A DNA stretch of 64,000 bases from Haladaptatus caseinilyticus (GTDB taxonomy: Archaea > Halobacteriota > Halobacteria > Halobacteriales > Haladaptataceae). Location of the stretch: the NCBI RefSeq assembly GCF_026248685.1, contig NZ_CP111041.1, positions 310,001-374,000 on the forward strand, written 5' to 3'. Made by a program: the position numbers and the translations under genes. Positions 8,333-17,000 of this stretch are shown piece by piece (positions within the stretch are counted from its first letter, which is position 1; the number at the start of each line of letters is the position of its first letter). A model generated the notes under the pieces. That model was not told the origin of the DNA, ran no database searches, and saw nothing but the letters and a program-made list of their open reading frames with translations.

Positions 8333-8955
8333 GAATATATTCCAAAATACATTGATGGCTTAATTGTTATGTGTCCTGTACTAACGAATTAAGTTTTCTC
8401 TACACACCAGATGCCATTTCTTGAGGCCGCAACTAACTGTATAGGTGCAGTCTTCTTTGCTCAATTTATTCTTTCAGGAGTCAAATATCTGATTTATCTA
8501 TTTCTACGATCGCTCTGTCAATTCATTCAACCTGCCGCTAACTGTGGAGGGTTTCTGTTCCCTTCCGAATTAGGTTCAGCGCGATAGACCGAATTCGAGT
8601 CACTAGAGCACCGATTGTACGAAAACACGCACGATATCAAAGTGCCATTGTATTTCGTCATACTCCCTGAATATCCCCCGATAAGGAAATATTCAGATCC
8701 GCATCGAATGAGACGATCCCATCGTAGAGAACTGCGACCATAGTTCAGCTATCGAGACTGCTCGAAATCGGTATCTTAAGTTGGGCGGTAACGAACTCTA
8801 CAGCGTCCCTAGCGCTTCACGGTATCGGTTGTCCGCAGATACACTGAGAATAGCTCTCGGATGCCGATCCGAAGTTTCAATTATGGATACAATGTGAACA
8901 CATTGTATTTATAAATATCAGGGTAGTCCAACATCGCCCGATAAGTGGGAATGAA
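8333..8955. other. 620-base spacer between deacetylase operon and flippase
   Basis: AT-rich with no convincing frame on either strand. It must contain the promoter of the minus-strand deacetylase unit near 8340-8400 and the 3' end signals of the flippase transcript. Some of it may be a deleted glycosyltransferase gene, since flippase clusters usually carry one, but no residual motif is readable. Confidence 0.4.
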
Positions 8956-10428
8956 TCAAGAGATAGCTGAAACTACGGTCCTGATATCGAGAAGACCACT
9001 CGCAGTTACCAATCCTCCCCAGACAGCCATCCCAAGCAAAATAACCCCTGTAAGCGAGGGAATCCCGGAGATGTACTGAGTGGCAATTACGACAGCGATA
9101 CTCATCCCAACGGTAACCGCGCTGATAGTGCTAATCGGTTGTAGGAGGCGGCCGATGGAAAGTGACACCTCACAATGCATAATATAGAGATTCGCCAGCG
9201 TATAGATACTGAATGTAGCGACGGTGGCTATAGCGGCCCCTGCCACTCCAAACTCCGGAATGAGCAGCACATTCAACCCACAGTTGGCAATGGCCGTGGC
9301 CATTTTAGCAATCGCCCGTGAACGTGCTTGTCCGAGATAGTCGAGAGCGTCCGTCGTAATGCTGTTGAGGGCGCGTAAGACGATGTACGCACTGAAGATT
9401 TGGAGTACAGGAACGGCGCCGAGATACTCCTGGCCGAAAATTAAGCGAACGGCAGGTTCAGCAACAAGAATGATCCCGGTTGCAGCAGGCACATACAGGA
9501 CGAGGGTATGTTGAAGTGTCGTTTCATACAGACGAGCTGCCTGCTCGAGTTGGTCGTTGGCCTTCTGTTTTCCATACGTCGGCGAGATAGAGAACCCGAG
9601 CGATCCCGCAGGAACAAGCATTGTCATCGAAATTTGTTTTGCTAAAGTGTAGTAGCCAACAGCGACCGGATTGAGGAAAAATCCGATAAGAAGCGTGTCA
9701 ACTTTGTATGTGAGAACGTTTGCACTCCGAGTCGCTGTAAGTGGGATGCTGTATTCGAGGATTTTTCGGGGAAGTCCCGGTTCAGGAGACTCGGCTTTCT
9801 CGAATGCGGTGTAAAACCGCGTATACAGGATGAAGAAAGCAGTAGCCGCAGCAAGGGCCGCAGCGATTATATATCCCACTAGGACGCCGATTCCACCCAG
9901 TCCAAAACCAAGAACAAGGATGAGAGCAAAAATAACGCGACACACGTGTTGGACGGTTTGTGTGCTGGCGCTCCAGACAACGCGGTCGAACCCTTGGAAG
10001 AGAACGCTACTGAACGCCGTAAATGAATGGAAACCCATGTAGAGAATACCGAGCAGCAGGAAGGGTGTCAAGGCGGGGGTGTCGAAAAACGATGCGATAT
10101 GGGTGTGCACCAAGAGAAAAATGAAACCAACGATAGTGAACAGAAGCAGTCGATATTTGAGCGCAGTTCGGAGAATATGCGGAATTTGTGTGGGATCCGT
10201 TTCCTTGAACTCGGTAACGTAGCGGGCAGCTGATTTTGCGAGACCCAAGTCACAGAACAATTGAAATACACCAAGAATAGCGAGTGCAAGAAAGAGTAGC
10301 CCATACTCTGCCGGTCGCAGAAGGAACTGTGTCAATAGAACCATCAACAATCCATTGGCGGCGATGCGCACGACACGCGCCGCGAATGTCATTTTCAAGC
10401 CGGTGTCGATATGATCTTTGAGCGTCAT
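8956..10428 (-). CDS. Oligosaccharide flippase (Wzx/MATE-like)
   Basis: A 490-residue membrane protein with about 12-14 helices, matching the polysaccharide transporter (Wzx/AglR-like) branch of the MOP exporter superfamily, which flips lipid-linked oligosaccharides across the membrane. I take the start at MTLKDHIDTGLKMTFA rather than 55 codons upstream, because the upstream extension is basic and unlike a membrane-protein N-terminus, while family members begin immediately before the first helix. The arrangement FLNPVAVGYYTLAKQI in the middle and a Gly/Ala-rich C-terminal helical bundle are typical. With the deacetylases it suggests a surface glycan or exopolysaccharide pathway, although glycosyltransferases are absent from the window side. 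Confidence 0.88.
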   Translation of the reverse strand: MTLKDHIDTGLKMTFAARVVRIAANGLLMVLLTQFLLRPAEYGLLFLALAILGVFQLFCDLGLAKSAARYVTEFKETDPTQIPHILRTALKYRLLLFTIVGFIFLLVHTHIASFFDTPALTPFLLLGILYMGFHSFTAFSSVLFQGFDRVVWSASTQTVQHVCRVIFALILVLGFGLGGIGVLVGYIIAAALAAATAFFILYTRFYTAFEKAESPEPGLPRKILEYSIPLTATRSANVLTYKVDTLLIGFFLNPVAVGYYTLAKQISMTMLVPAGSLGFSISPTYGKQKANDQLEQAARLYETTLQHTLVLYVPAATGIILVAEPAVRLIFGQEYLGAVPVLQIFSAYIVLRALNSITTDALDYLGQARSRAIAKMATAIANCGLNVLLIPEFGVAGAAIATVATFSIYTLANLYIMHCEVSLSIGRLLQPISTISAVTVGMSIAVVIATQYISGIPSLTGVILLGMAVWGGLVTASGLLDIRTVVSAIS

Positions 10429-10802
10429 TTTATGAATTGGCGATATGACGATGCTTGCATCTGATCTCAGTACGGACTGCGACGCAAAGGCACGGAGATG
10501 TGAGTACCGGAACCCGCTGGAAGAGGCTCGAAATTTTACCTCTGCCGGGATGTGTCGCCCAAGTATTGAATGGGGGAGTAACCAAGTGAACAAAATGTGG
10601 AATCCAGCTATCGAAGGATAGCTGAGCGCTCGTTCGTTGCATCGTCTCGAGTAATATTGTAATTACTTTCCAGTTTGTTATGAGGTTCCTACGCTCTGGC
10701 TAGAATCAGGTTGCAACGATATTTCGACAACAGAAGAATAGAAATTATAGAATATGCAAAACCAAATGCGCAAAAATCGACACAATATTGTTGGGTCTCG
10801 CG
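10429..10802. other. Spacer between divergent flippase and regulator
   Basis: No gene seen. The block 10740-10800 is AT-rich and may carry promoter elements for both directions; the 33-base dyad element of the regulator follows immediately. Confidence 0.35.
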
Positions 10803-10835
10803 ATACATTGAGAGAGTCAGTCTCAACTTCTATTC
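10803..10835 (+). promoter_or_regulatory. Dyad element copy 1 (TTGAGA-N7-TCTCAA), upstream of zinc-ribbon regulator
   Basis: TTGAGA at 10808-10813 and TCTCAA at 10821-10826 form a perfect 6-bp dyad with a 7-base spacer. Conserved flanks ATACA (before) and CTTCT.TTC (after) are shared with the second copy at 14112-14144. It lies about 67-85 bases before the chosen start at 10893, upstream of a possible TATA (GATATTTTTC), fitting an operator for the adjacent regulator. Confidence 0.6.
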
Positions 10836-10892
10836 AGTCTTGTGAGTTACAACGATAGATATTTTTCATTCAAAACACGAACGAGAAAGTCA

Positions 10893-11798
10893 ATGGACGA
10901 TTCGTCTGTCCCATCCAGAACCGAAGCCAAACGACTTGGCCCAGCCACGGCCTTCTCACTTCTTGGCGATCCATTACGATTGGACATCATTCGTGTGCTC
11001 TTCGAGGCTGGACGAAGCAATCCAGTTCCGTTCTCAGAGCTGTATGAAGCGGTCGATGTGGGTGACACTGGACGGTTCAATTACCACCGAGACAACCTCG
11101 TTCCCCACTACATCCGAAAGACTGACGACGGCTATCTGCTCACAGAGGTAGGCAAGCGGGTCGCCCGGGCAGTCAATGCTGGCGCCTACACTGAGTCGCC
11201 CGAACTGGAGGAATTCGATGTTCGAGGTGAGTGTTATGCGTGTGGCATTGCCAATCTGAAAGGCGAGTACGTCGGTGAGCGATTTCGAATTGACTGTCAG
11301 GGCTGCGGAAATCGAGTGTTGAATGTCGGCGTTCCGCCATCTATTGTCCGCAAGCGCGATCCTCGTAAATTCGTCAACGCATTCGAATATTGGGCTCGAG
11401 CACAGGTTGAACAAGCTTCCAACGGACTCTGCCCAGAGTGTGGCGGGTCAGTCGATCCCGGAGTTAGTACCGCTACTCGAGACACTTTTGATACCAAATA
11501 TCAAGCCGTCTTTGACTGCGTTGTCTGTGACCGGCGCATCGTTACGAGCGTTGGTTCGCTAGCGTTCCAGCACGAGGCTATCGAGCAGTTCTTCCGCGAT
11601 CGCAACGATGCGCTCACCGAGCGTCCGTATTGGGCGGTTAAACAGATAATGACTGATGAATACACTCAGCTCTGCACGGACAGCCTGGTCCGAATCCGCG
11701 TTACTTTCCGAGCTAGTGGTGACACCTGCCACATCGAGTTCGATGACAACCTGACCGTCGTAGACCTGACTGTTGAATCCAACGAGAATCGAGCGTAA
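10893..11798 (+). CDS. ArsR-fold winged-helix regulator with zinc-ribbon domain
   Basis: A 301-residue protein. Residues ~15-110 form an ArsR-type winged helix (ATAFSLLGDPLRLDIIRVLF ... GRFNYHRDNLVPHYI), followed by two cysteine pairs, CYACG and CQGCG around residues 115-145, and a second set CPECG and CVVC around residues 195-225, i.e. two zinc-ribbon-like modules. This architecture is a large haloarchaeal regulator family of unknown ligand. I start at MDDSSVPSR, which gives a length equal to its paralogue at 52968-53855; a longer start at 10842 is possible. The dyad upstream suggests autoregulation, and the same dyad near 14.1 kb suggests it controls the following MFS/membrane-protein locus. 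Confidence 0.8.
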   Translation: MDDSSVPSRTEAKRLGPATAFSLLGDPLRLDIIRVLFEAGRSNPVPFSELYEAVDVGDTGRFNYHRDNLVPHYIRKTDDGYLLTEVGKRVARAVNAGAYTESPELEEFDVRGECYACGIANLKGEYVGERFRIDCQGCGNRVLNVGVPPSIVRKRDPRKFVNAFEYWARAQVEQASNGLCPECGGSVDPGVSTATRDTFDTKYQAVFDCVVCDRRIVTSVGSLAFQHEAIEQFFRDRNDALTERPYWAVKQIMTDEYTQLCTDSLVRIRVTFRASGDTCHIEFDDNLTVVDLTVESNENRA

Positions 11799-11944
11799 TC
11801 AGCGATCTAGTCGATCTTGGAGAGCGAGTCAACGGACTCACCGGTAGGTTTGACTCCAATTATTGGTGACTCCTTCTTATAATCTCTATTGCAAAAATTA
11901 TTTTCTCAGAAACCTGATGTCCTGAATGCTCGAGTACCCATGCA

Positions 11945-13162
11945 ATGCGTGATACAAGACGAACGCTCCTCCTCTATTACGTCTATCAAACAACGACATC
12001 AAACGGGTTCTGGATGCCATACGCCTACATCTACTTGCTTGAGCAGGGCCATAGCGAAACGGTGTTTGGACTCGCAAATGCAGCATTTCTCTTCACAATG
12101 GTCGCGATGGAGATTCCTGCGGGCTACATCGGTGATCGATATGGCCGCCGGACAAGTCTTGCTATCGGGAACGCGATCGCAACAGTGGTATTTGGTCTAT
12201 ATGCTTTCGCCGGGAAAGCATGGCAGGTCATAGGGCTATTCACGATTTGGGGTGCCGGATATGCCTTCCACTCAGCAACCGGAGAGGCGTGGCTCTATGA
12301 CTTACTCGCTGGATCGAACGGGGAGAAATCAACGGCGGATTTCGCGCGCGACAGCGGCCGCAGCAAGACAGCCTCTTTGTTGACCTCTGCCTTCGGCGCA
12401 CTAGCGGCAACTCCATTGTATTTGCTCAACCCCAAACTTCCGTTCCTAGCAAATGCGGTCCTTAGTGTAGTTGGAGTACCCCTCTTAGGACTACTACCAG
12501 CAACCCGTACTGACTTCGAGCCCAATTTTTCGGTTCGAAAGGCAGTCAAGACGCTTCGGATTCAAATAGGACGGCCAACAGTCCGCTGGTTGATTGTCTA
12601 TATCTCTCTGTTCAACCTGCTGCTGTCAATGACTCGTTGGCTTGAACAGCCAGCATTGAAGCGTGCGGGCGTTCCGTTGATTTGGTTTGGGGCACTGTAT
12701 GCGTCATTCCAGCTCGTTTCCACAGCGGGAACGTCGATGACGGGATGGATCCAAGAACACCTCGGCCCGCGGTGGTTCTTCCTGATGCTGGCTCCATTGG
12801 TTGGCACCGTCTACGGGCTGCTGGCGTTCGTTCCGGCGATGGTTTTCCCAGTCATCTATCTTCGTCGAGTGCTCTCTCGAGTAATGAGCCCAATCATGAA
12901 CCAGTATCTCAATGATCAGCTGGACGGAGGCGGCCGTGCAACGGTACTGTCAGGCGCATCCATGGTACTAACCCTTACCAGTGGGATTGGTGCGGCCGTC
13001 TTCGGCCCCGTATCTGAGGCGATGGGGCCACTGTCGTTCCTACCGCGAGCCGGTATCGCTGTTGTCTCTGTCGCGGTACTTCTTTGGGCCGTTACGTCGC
13101 CAGTCCGGTCTCTTGAAGAGAATGACACAGATTCCGTCATAAAGGCTACTGTTGATGAGTGA
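11945..13162 (+). CDS. Major facilitator superfamily transporter
   Basis: A 405-residue, 12-helix MFS protein. The loop between helices 2 and 3 carries the motif-A signature GDRYGRR (about residue 63). The N-terminus is very short before helix 1. Specificity is not readable; relatives are annotated as drug or metabolite effluxers. It follows the zinc-ribbon regulator by 146 bases and converges on an unknown membrane protein. Given the nearby arsenic genes, an export role for a metabolite or toxicant is possible but unproven. Confidence 0.85.
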   Translation: MRDTRRTLLLYYVYQTTTSNGFWMPYAYIYLLEQGHSETVFGLANAAFLFTMVAMEIPAGYIGDRYGRRTSLAIGNAIATVVFGLYAFAGKAWQVIGLFTIWGAGYAFHSATGEAWLYDLLAGSNGEKSTADFARDSGRSKTASLLTSAFGALAATPLYLLNPKLPFLANAVLSVVGVPLLGLLPATRTDFEPNFSVRKAVKTLRIQIGRPTVRWLIVYISLFNLLLSMTRWLEQPALKRAGVPLIWFGALYASFQLVSTAGTSMTGWIQEHLGPRWFFLMLAPLVGTVYGLLAFVPAMVFPVIYLRRVLSRVMSPIMNQYLNDQLDGGGRATVLSGASMVLTLTSGIGAAVFGPVSEAMGPLSFLPRAGIAVVSVAVLLWAVTSPVRSLEENDTDSVIKATVDE

Positions 13163-13209
13163 ATGAATCTGATAACCCATGCGTTGAGCACGCCAGGCGC
13201 AACTTCCAC

Positions 13210-14019
13210 TCAAATCGTTCGTCCGATACGATACCCAACTAAGCCGAGTGGGATCCCATCGACGAAACCGATGAACATGACCGTGCCAATGGCGATAAGC
13301 GATGGACTAGCTTCCATTCCCATCTCAAGCGTGCTGAATCCTTGCGTAAACAATCGGATACCTACACTAACGCCGATACCACCAGCGATGGCCGCCGCAG
13401 GAGCTCCTCGGGCACGATAGCCGAGTATTGCGGCCACCACAAGTCCAGTAGCGGCAGGTACCGGTGAGAAAGCGACCGACGAGAGCATTGCGGACACCGG
13501 GAGTACCGTCCAAAGTACAGCAACCCCTAGCGCGATGAAACTCCAGACGAGCAGTGGACCGTATTGATTTCGATCGACACAAAAGTGTGAACGCACTGAT
13601 TCGCCACCGGACGGTGAACTCCTGCCGAGAGCGTAACCAAGTGGCCCGACAACCAGCACTGCCACTCCAATAGTATACCATGCAGAACTCCGTACGGCGC
13701 GAATTGCTAGGTCAAGAGAGATAGGTTCGAGGATGGCAGTCGATGCAGTGTTAAGGGCAAAGACTGGGATGGCAGCTGCGAAAATCCCAACAAGTACGCC
13801 TCCCTTGTAACGGCCGACAGCGACCGCGAGGAAGAACCCAACAACTGCAGCGAGAAGTGAAAGTTCTGGACCAAGCAATATCGTTGGAGAGACGAATCGC
13901 AGGGTTACCGCCAATCCAGTGATCACGAGTCCAGCAACCAACGCTCGGACGCTCGTCCGAGGATTGTCGCCGAGAATGAGGGTTCGTGGGAGGGTCGACG
14001 TACTCATGGTTACATACAC
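13210..14019 (-). CDS. Multispanning membrane protein, unknown
   Basis: A 269-residue protein with about 7-8 hydrophobic helices separated by short Gly/Ala-rich loops, one polar cytoplasmic loop around residues 135-155 (SSPSGGESVRSHFCVDRNQYG), and a small basic C-terminus. No family recognised. An alternative start at MSTSTL (14007) is equally good. It converges with the MFS gene, and a copy of the dyad element lies about 100 bases upstream of its start, suggesting control by the same regulator. Confidence 0.75.
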   Translation of the reverse strand: MYVTMSTSTLPRTLILGDNPRTSVRALVAGLVITGLAVTLRFVSPTILLGPELSLLAAVVGFFLAVAVGRYKGGVLVGIFAAAIPVFALNTASTAILEPISLDLAIRAVRSSAWYTIGVAVLVVGPLGYALGRSSPSGGESVRSHFCVDRNQYGPLLVWSFIALGVAVLWTVLPVSAMLSSVAFSPVPAATGLVVAAILGYRARGAPAAAIAGGIGVSVGIRLFTQGFSTLEMGMEASPSLIAIGTVMFIGFVDGIPLGLVGYRIGRTI

Positions 14020-14111
14020 TGCATAAGCGACCTTAGTATTTCCTCAGACTAATCAATTGAGATTGTACATTAGAACCGAAGTTTTCACCAGTACGAATAT
14101 AACCGACCGCT

Positions 14112-14144
14112 ATACATTGAGAACAGCAATCTCAACTTCTGTTC
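14112..14144 (+). promoter_or_regulatory. Dyad element copy 2 (TTGAGA-N7-TCTCAA)
   Basis: TTGAGA 14117-14122 and TCTCAA 14130-14135 repeat the element found before the zinc-ribbon regulator, including the flanking ATACA and CTTCTGTTC; only the spacer and one flank base differ. It lies upstream of the minus-strand membrane protein. A further TTGAGA half-site is at 14057-14062. Confidence 0.6.
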
Positions 14145-14223
14145 GCGGTGGAAGATGAAACTACACCCAGTATAAATGATCCAAAATGCACGATTCCGGC
14201 TGATTCATCGATCTGCAACCATT

Positions 14224-14478
14224 TCAGACCGAAATATATTTCCAACTAGTTCGTAATCTAGTTTCCAGAATTTTCGGACCGTTTGAGCCAACGCTGTGGC
14301 TCATCCTCGGGCGTCTTGTAAGCTCCACCTGTTTTTCGATGACTCCACACGAGAGAAGCTTGTCGATACCTGCGTGGACGGTGCTTCGAGAGAGCAACGT
14401 CTTCTCATGCAGTTCTAACTGAGTCAGCCGTCCTTCTTGCTGCAAAATCAGATAAACGAGTTTGGCACTTGGTTCTTG
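14224..14478 (-). pseudogene. Remnant of a PSAKLVY-type winged-helix regulator
   Basis: Reading the minus strand after a TAG near 14479, the frame gives QEPSAKLVYLILQQEGRLTQ then LELHEKTLLSRSTVHAGIDK and LLSCGVIEKQ, the start of a small haloarchaeal winged-helix family usually beginning PPSAKLV and having LTQ and TLL.RTV signatures. No ATG or GTG precedes the conserved part, and after EKQ the reading drifts into sequence with no match, so both the start and the C-terminus are damaged. It sits directly beside arsC. Confidence 0.55.
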
Positions 14479-14512
14479 CTAGCGACATATTGCTGCTCGA
14501 TTCGTCCGCTAC

Positions 14513-14953
14513 TCATTCAAGGTCGGCTTCAATCTCATCGAAGAGTGCAACCACTCGTTGTTCGATGTCGTCGCGGATCTCGCGGACTTGATCGAGGTCT
14601 TGTCCATCGGGGTCGGCAAGCGCCCAATCTCGAACATCGACATCTGCGGAGGTATCGAGTTCGAGCGTCGAACATCCCATCGTCGCGACGTAGTCGCAGG
14701 ATTCGAGTTCATCAGTCGTGATGGCTTGTGGCGTCCGACCCGAGAGGTCAAACCCTTCTTCGTCCATGACTTCGACAACAATCTTGTGGACGTGAGCTGC
14801 AGGATGCGTCCCACCGGTCACGATTTCCACGGCGTTTTCAAGTCCACGTTGCTTACGCTCCCGCTCTGCAAACGCCGTCGACATTTGGCTTCGGCCGGCA
14901 TTCTGTACGCACATAAACGCAACCGGGATAGTCTGAGTAGATGTTTGGCTCAT
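14513..14953 (-). CDS. arsC: Arsenate reductase, low-molecular-weight phosphatase type
   Basis: A 146-residue cytoplasmic enzyme reducing arsenate to arsenite. The P-loop CVQNAGRSQ gives the CX5R signature (Cys15-Arg21), and the acid loop containing the catalytic Asp lies near DWALADPDG (about residues 108-116). The two resolving cysteines typical of thioredoxin-linked enzymes can be matched to C86 and C94 (ESCDYVATMGCS). It is divergent from arsR at 15249 and forms the arsenic module with the genes to 17450. Confidence 0.9.
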   Translation of the reverse strand: MSQTSTQTIPVAFMCVQNAGRSQMSTAFAERERKQRGLENAVEIVTGGTHPAAHVHKIVVEVMDEEGFDLSGRTPQAITTDELESCDYVATMGCSTLELDTSADVDVRDWALADPDGQDLDQVREIRDDIEQRVVALFDEIEADLE

Positions 14954-15248
14954 CGATGATCAATTGAACAACTCTTCTATTAAAGTTTCGAAGTCTACGG
15001 CTATATTTGGGACAAATATGAACTGAGGAGACAGTCCTGATAATAATGCCACAGTACCTCACAATATATGGAGAGGGCAAGTTCAAACGGAGAAGGAGTC
15101 AATCTTGGAAAATTTGCAATGTAGTCTGGAGCCGATGTTACAGCAAATAACCAAAAGGGGAACGAACACACAAGAATTCGATTCAAAGACTCTCCACGGA
15201 CTCTGGACTCCAGAACTCTTATTGAAGCGTTTGCTCAAATGTACGGTA

Positions 15249-15641
15249 ATGGCGACCAACGACCGACTTCGACGCTATCTCACCGATGAGTTGGGCGAGT
15301 GCTGCGAGGAAGACGTCGAACAACGCGTCGACGAACTCGAAATTCTCGGTGCACAGACTGACGAGACGACACTCGAATCCGACGTCCGAGTTCTTTCTGC
15401 ACTTGCTAATCAGACACGCTACAAGATCGTTCGGTTACTGCACGCGGCCGATGGTGAGCTCTGTGTCTGTGAGTTCTCACCGCTACTCGACGTCAGTGAG
15501 AGTGCCATCAGCCACGCACTGTCGGATTTGACGGAAGCGGGGCTGGTCACGAGACGCAAAGACGGAAAGTGGCGAATGTATCGAACAACGGGGCGTGCAA
15601 CCGCCCTTCTCGTTGCACTCGACGGCACGAAGACAGCTTGA
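15249..15641 (+). CDS. arsR: ArsR-family metalloid-responsive repressor
   Basis: A 130-residue winged-helix repressor. Helix 3 region carries ELCVCEFSPLLDVSESAIS, where the CVC pair is the classic arsenite site of ArsR proteins, and a GECCEED pair sits near the N-terminus. A TATA-like CTTATTG at 15218-15224 lies about 27 bases before ATG 15249, so a leaderless transcript supports this start over the longer frame from 15105, which has non-acidic sequence. It is divergent from arsC and presumably controls the module. Confidence 0.88.
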   Translation: MATNDRLRRYLTDELGECCEEDVEQRVDELEILGAQTDETTLESDVRVLSALANQTRYKIVRLLHAADGELCVCEFSPLLDVSESAISHALSDLTEAGLVTRRKDGKWRMYRTTGRATALLVALDGTKTA

Positions 15642-15747
15642 CAGCAATCGTTGGATTTCCTCTTCTTCGCTCAAAATCGTAGTACGGAGTGAGAACTACT
15701 CGAGATTGCTCCTCAATAGTCGATTGGGCGTGCTCACCGCAACGATT

Positions 15748-15780
15748 ATATGAACAACCGTACATATGAGAATGTGTTCA
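15748..15780 (+). promoter_or_regulatory. Candidate ArsR operator overlapping TATA box
   Basis: ATATG at 15748-15752 pairs with CATAT at 15763-15767, and TGAACA at 15751-15756 pairs with TGTTCA at 15775-15780. The left arm overlaps the likely TATA (ATTATAT), and the right arm ends two bases before the ATG of the second arsR. Repressor binding here would block initiation. The spacing is close to known ArsR/SmtB dyads (TGAA..TTCA). Confidence 0.5.
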
Positions 15781-15781
15781 G

Positions 15782-16156
15782 ATGAAAGGCAGACAATCAA
15801 CACAATCGGTGTCCAACAGCCAGCAACCGATAGACGGAGACTGTTGTGCGACAGAGCAGCCCCTTTCGGAGAGCGACCTCCGAGACGACGTGACGCTTCT
15901 CTCGGCAACCGCGAACGACACCCGGTACGAAGCCCTCCGACTTATCGCCGCGAGCGATGATGGGATCTGTGTCTGCGAACTCGCACCCTCACTCGGGGTG
16001 AGCCAAAGCGCGGTCAGCCATGCACTTTCGCGCCTGCACACGGATGGACTGGTCACTCGGCGGAAGGAGGGCCGGTGGCGATATTACGAAACCACAGAGC
16101 CAGCAGTAACGCTTCTGAACGCACTCGATGCGATTCGACACGATACCCATGAGTGA
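15782..16156 (+). CDS. Second ArsR-family repressor
   Basis: A 124-residue winged-helix protein, closely similar to the preceding arsR in its recognition region (GICVCELAPSLGVSQSAVS) and again with a CVC arsenite-type site plus an N-terminal CC pair (GDCCATEQ). Its last eight bases overlap the arsM start (ATGAGTGA), coupling regulator and methyltransferase. The dyad at its own start suggests autoregulation. Two similar repressors in tandem may divide control of reduction and methylation. Confidence 0.87.
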   Translation: MKGRQSTQSVSNSQQPIDGDCCATEQPLSESDLRDDVTLLSATANDTRYEALRLIAASDDGICVCELAPSLGVSQSAVSHALSRLHTDGLVTRRKEGRWRYYETTEPAVTLLNALDAIRHDTHE

Positions 16157-16976
16157 CACCACCAACTCCGAACGAGACGATGCAACGATCGTCGATGCCG
16201 AAACCCAACGACAAGCGGTGCGAGAACGATACGGAACCATCGCGACCGACGAATCTAGTTGCTGTGGTGATTCACTCTCGTGCTGTAATGATACCGAACT
16301 CGAGGGGCGAACGGAACAACTCGGATACACGGCCGACGACATCGATTCGATCGCTGACGGCGCCAATCTCGGGCTTGGCTGTGGGAATCCTAACGCTATC
16401 GCGTCACTCGAAGCAGGAGAGACGGTCCTCGATCTCGGCTCCGGTGGCGGATTCGATTGTTTCCTTGCCGCGGAAGAAGTCGGTGAGGAGGGTCTCGTGA
16501 TTGGTGTCGATATGACCCCGGAGATGATCGAACGTGCCCGATCGAACGTCGACAAGAACGATGTGACCAATGCGGAGTTCCGTCTCGGTGAAATCGAACA
16601 CCTGCCAGTAGCGGACGAGAGCGTCGACGTCATCATTTCGAACTGCGTAATCAACCTCTCACCGGACAAACCGCAGGTCTTCCGCGAAGCCTATCGCGCA
16701 CTTCGTCCCGGTGGGCGTCTTGCGATTTCCGACGTCGTGATGACCGCACCGTTGCCCGCCGTCGCTCGAAACGACATCGAATCCCTTACGGGCTGTATCG
16801 CGGGTGCGGCGACGATCGAGTCGCTGCAAACGATGCTCGCGGATGCTGGGTTCGAAGAGGTACAGATCGAACTGAAAGAGGAGAGCGACGAGTTCATCCG
16901 AGAGTGGGACGACAGTCGCGATTTGAGTGACTACGTCGTGTCAGCAGCGATTGAAGGTCGAAAACCCCTGCAGTGA
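16149..16976 (+). CDS. arsM: Arsenite S-adenosylmethionine methyltransferase
   Basis: A 275-residue class I methyltransferase. The SAM motif VLDLGSGGGFDCFLAA and VIGVDMTPEMIERAR are clear. Conserved arsenic-binding cysteines are present: a CC pair near residue 38-45 (SSCCGDSLSCC), one in the family motif SNCVINLSPDK, and one in SLTGCIAGA. It methylates As(III) with SAM, giving volatile or less retained methyl-arsenicals. I start at MSDTTNSERD, which overlaps the repressor stop by eight bases; the seven-codon longer frame lies inside arsR. With no arsenite pump seen here, methylation may be the main detoxification exit. Confidence 0.93.
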   Translation: MSDTTNSERDDATIVDAETQRQAVRERYGTIATDESSCCGDSLSCCNDTELEGRTEQLGYTADDIDSIADGANLGLGCGNPNAIASLEAGETVLDLGSGGGFDCFLAAEEVGEEGLVIGVDMTPEMIERARSNVDKNDVTNAEFRLGEIEHLPVADESVDVIISNCVINLSPDKPQVFREAYRALRPGGRLAISDVVMTAPLPAVARNDIESLTGCIAGAATIESLQTMLADAGFEEVQIELKEESDEFIREWDDSRDLSDYVVSAAIEGRKPLQ

Positions 16977-17000
16977 ACGAACGATTTCGATAAGACCACT

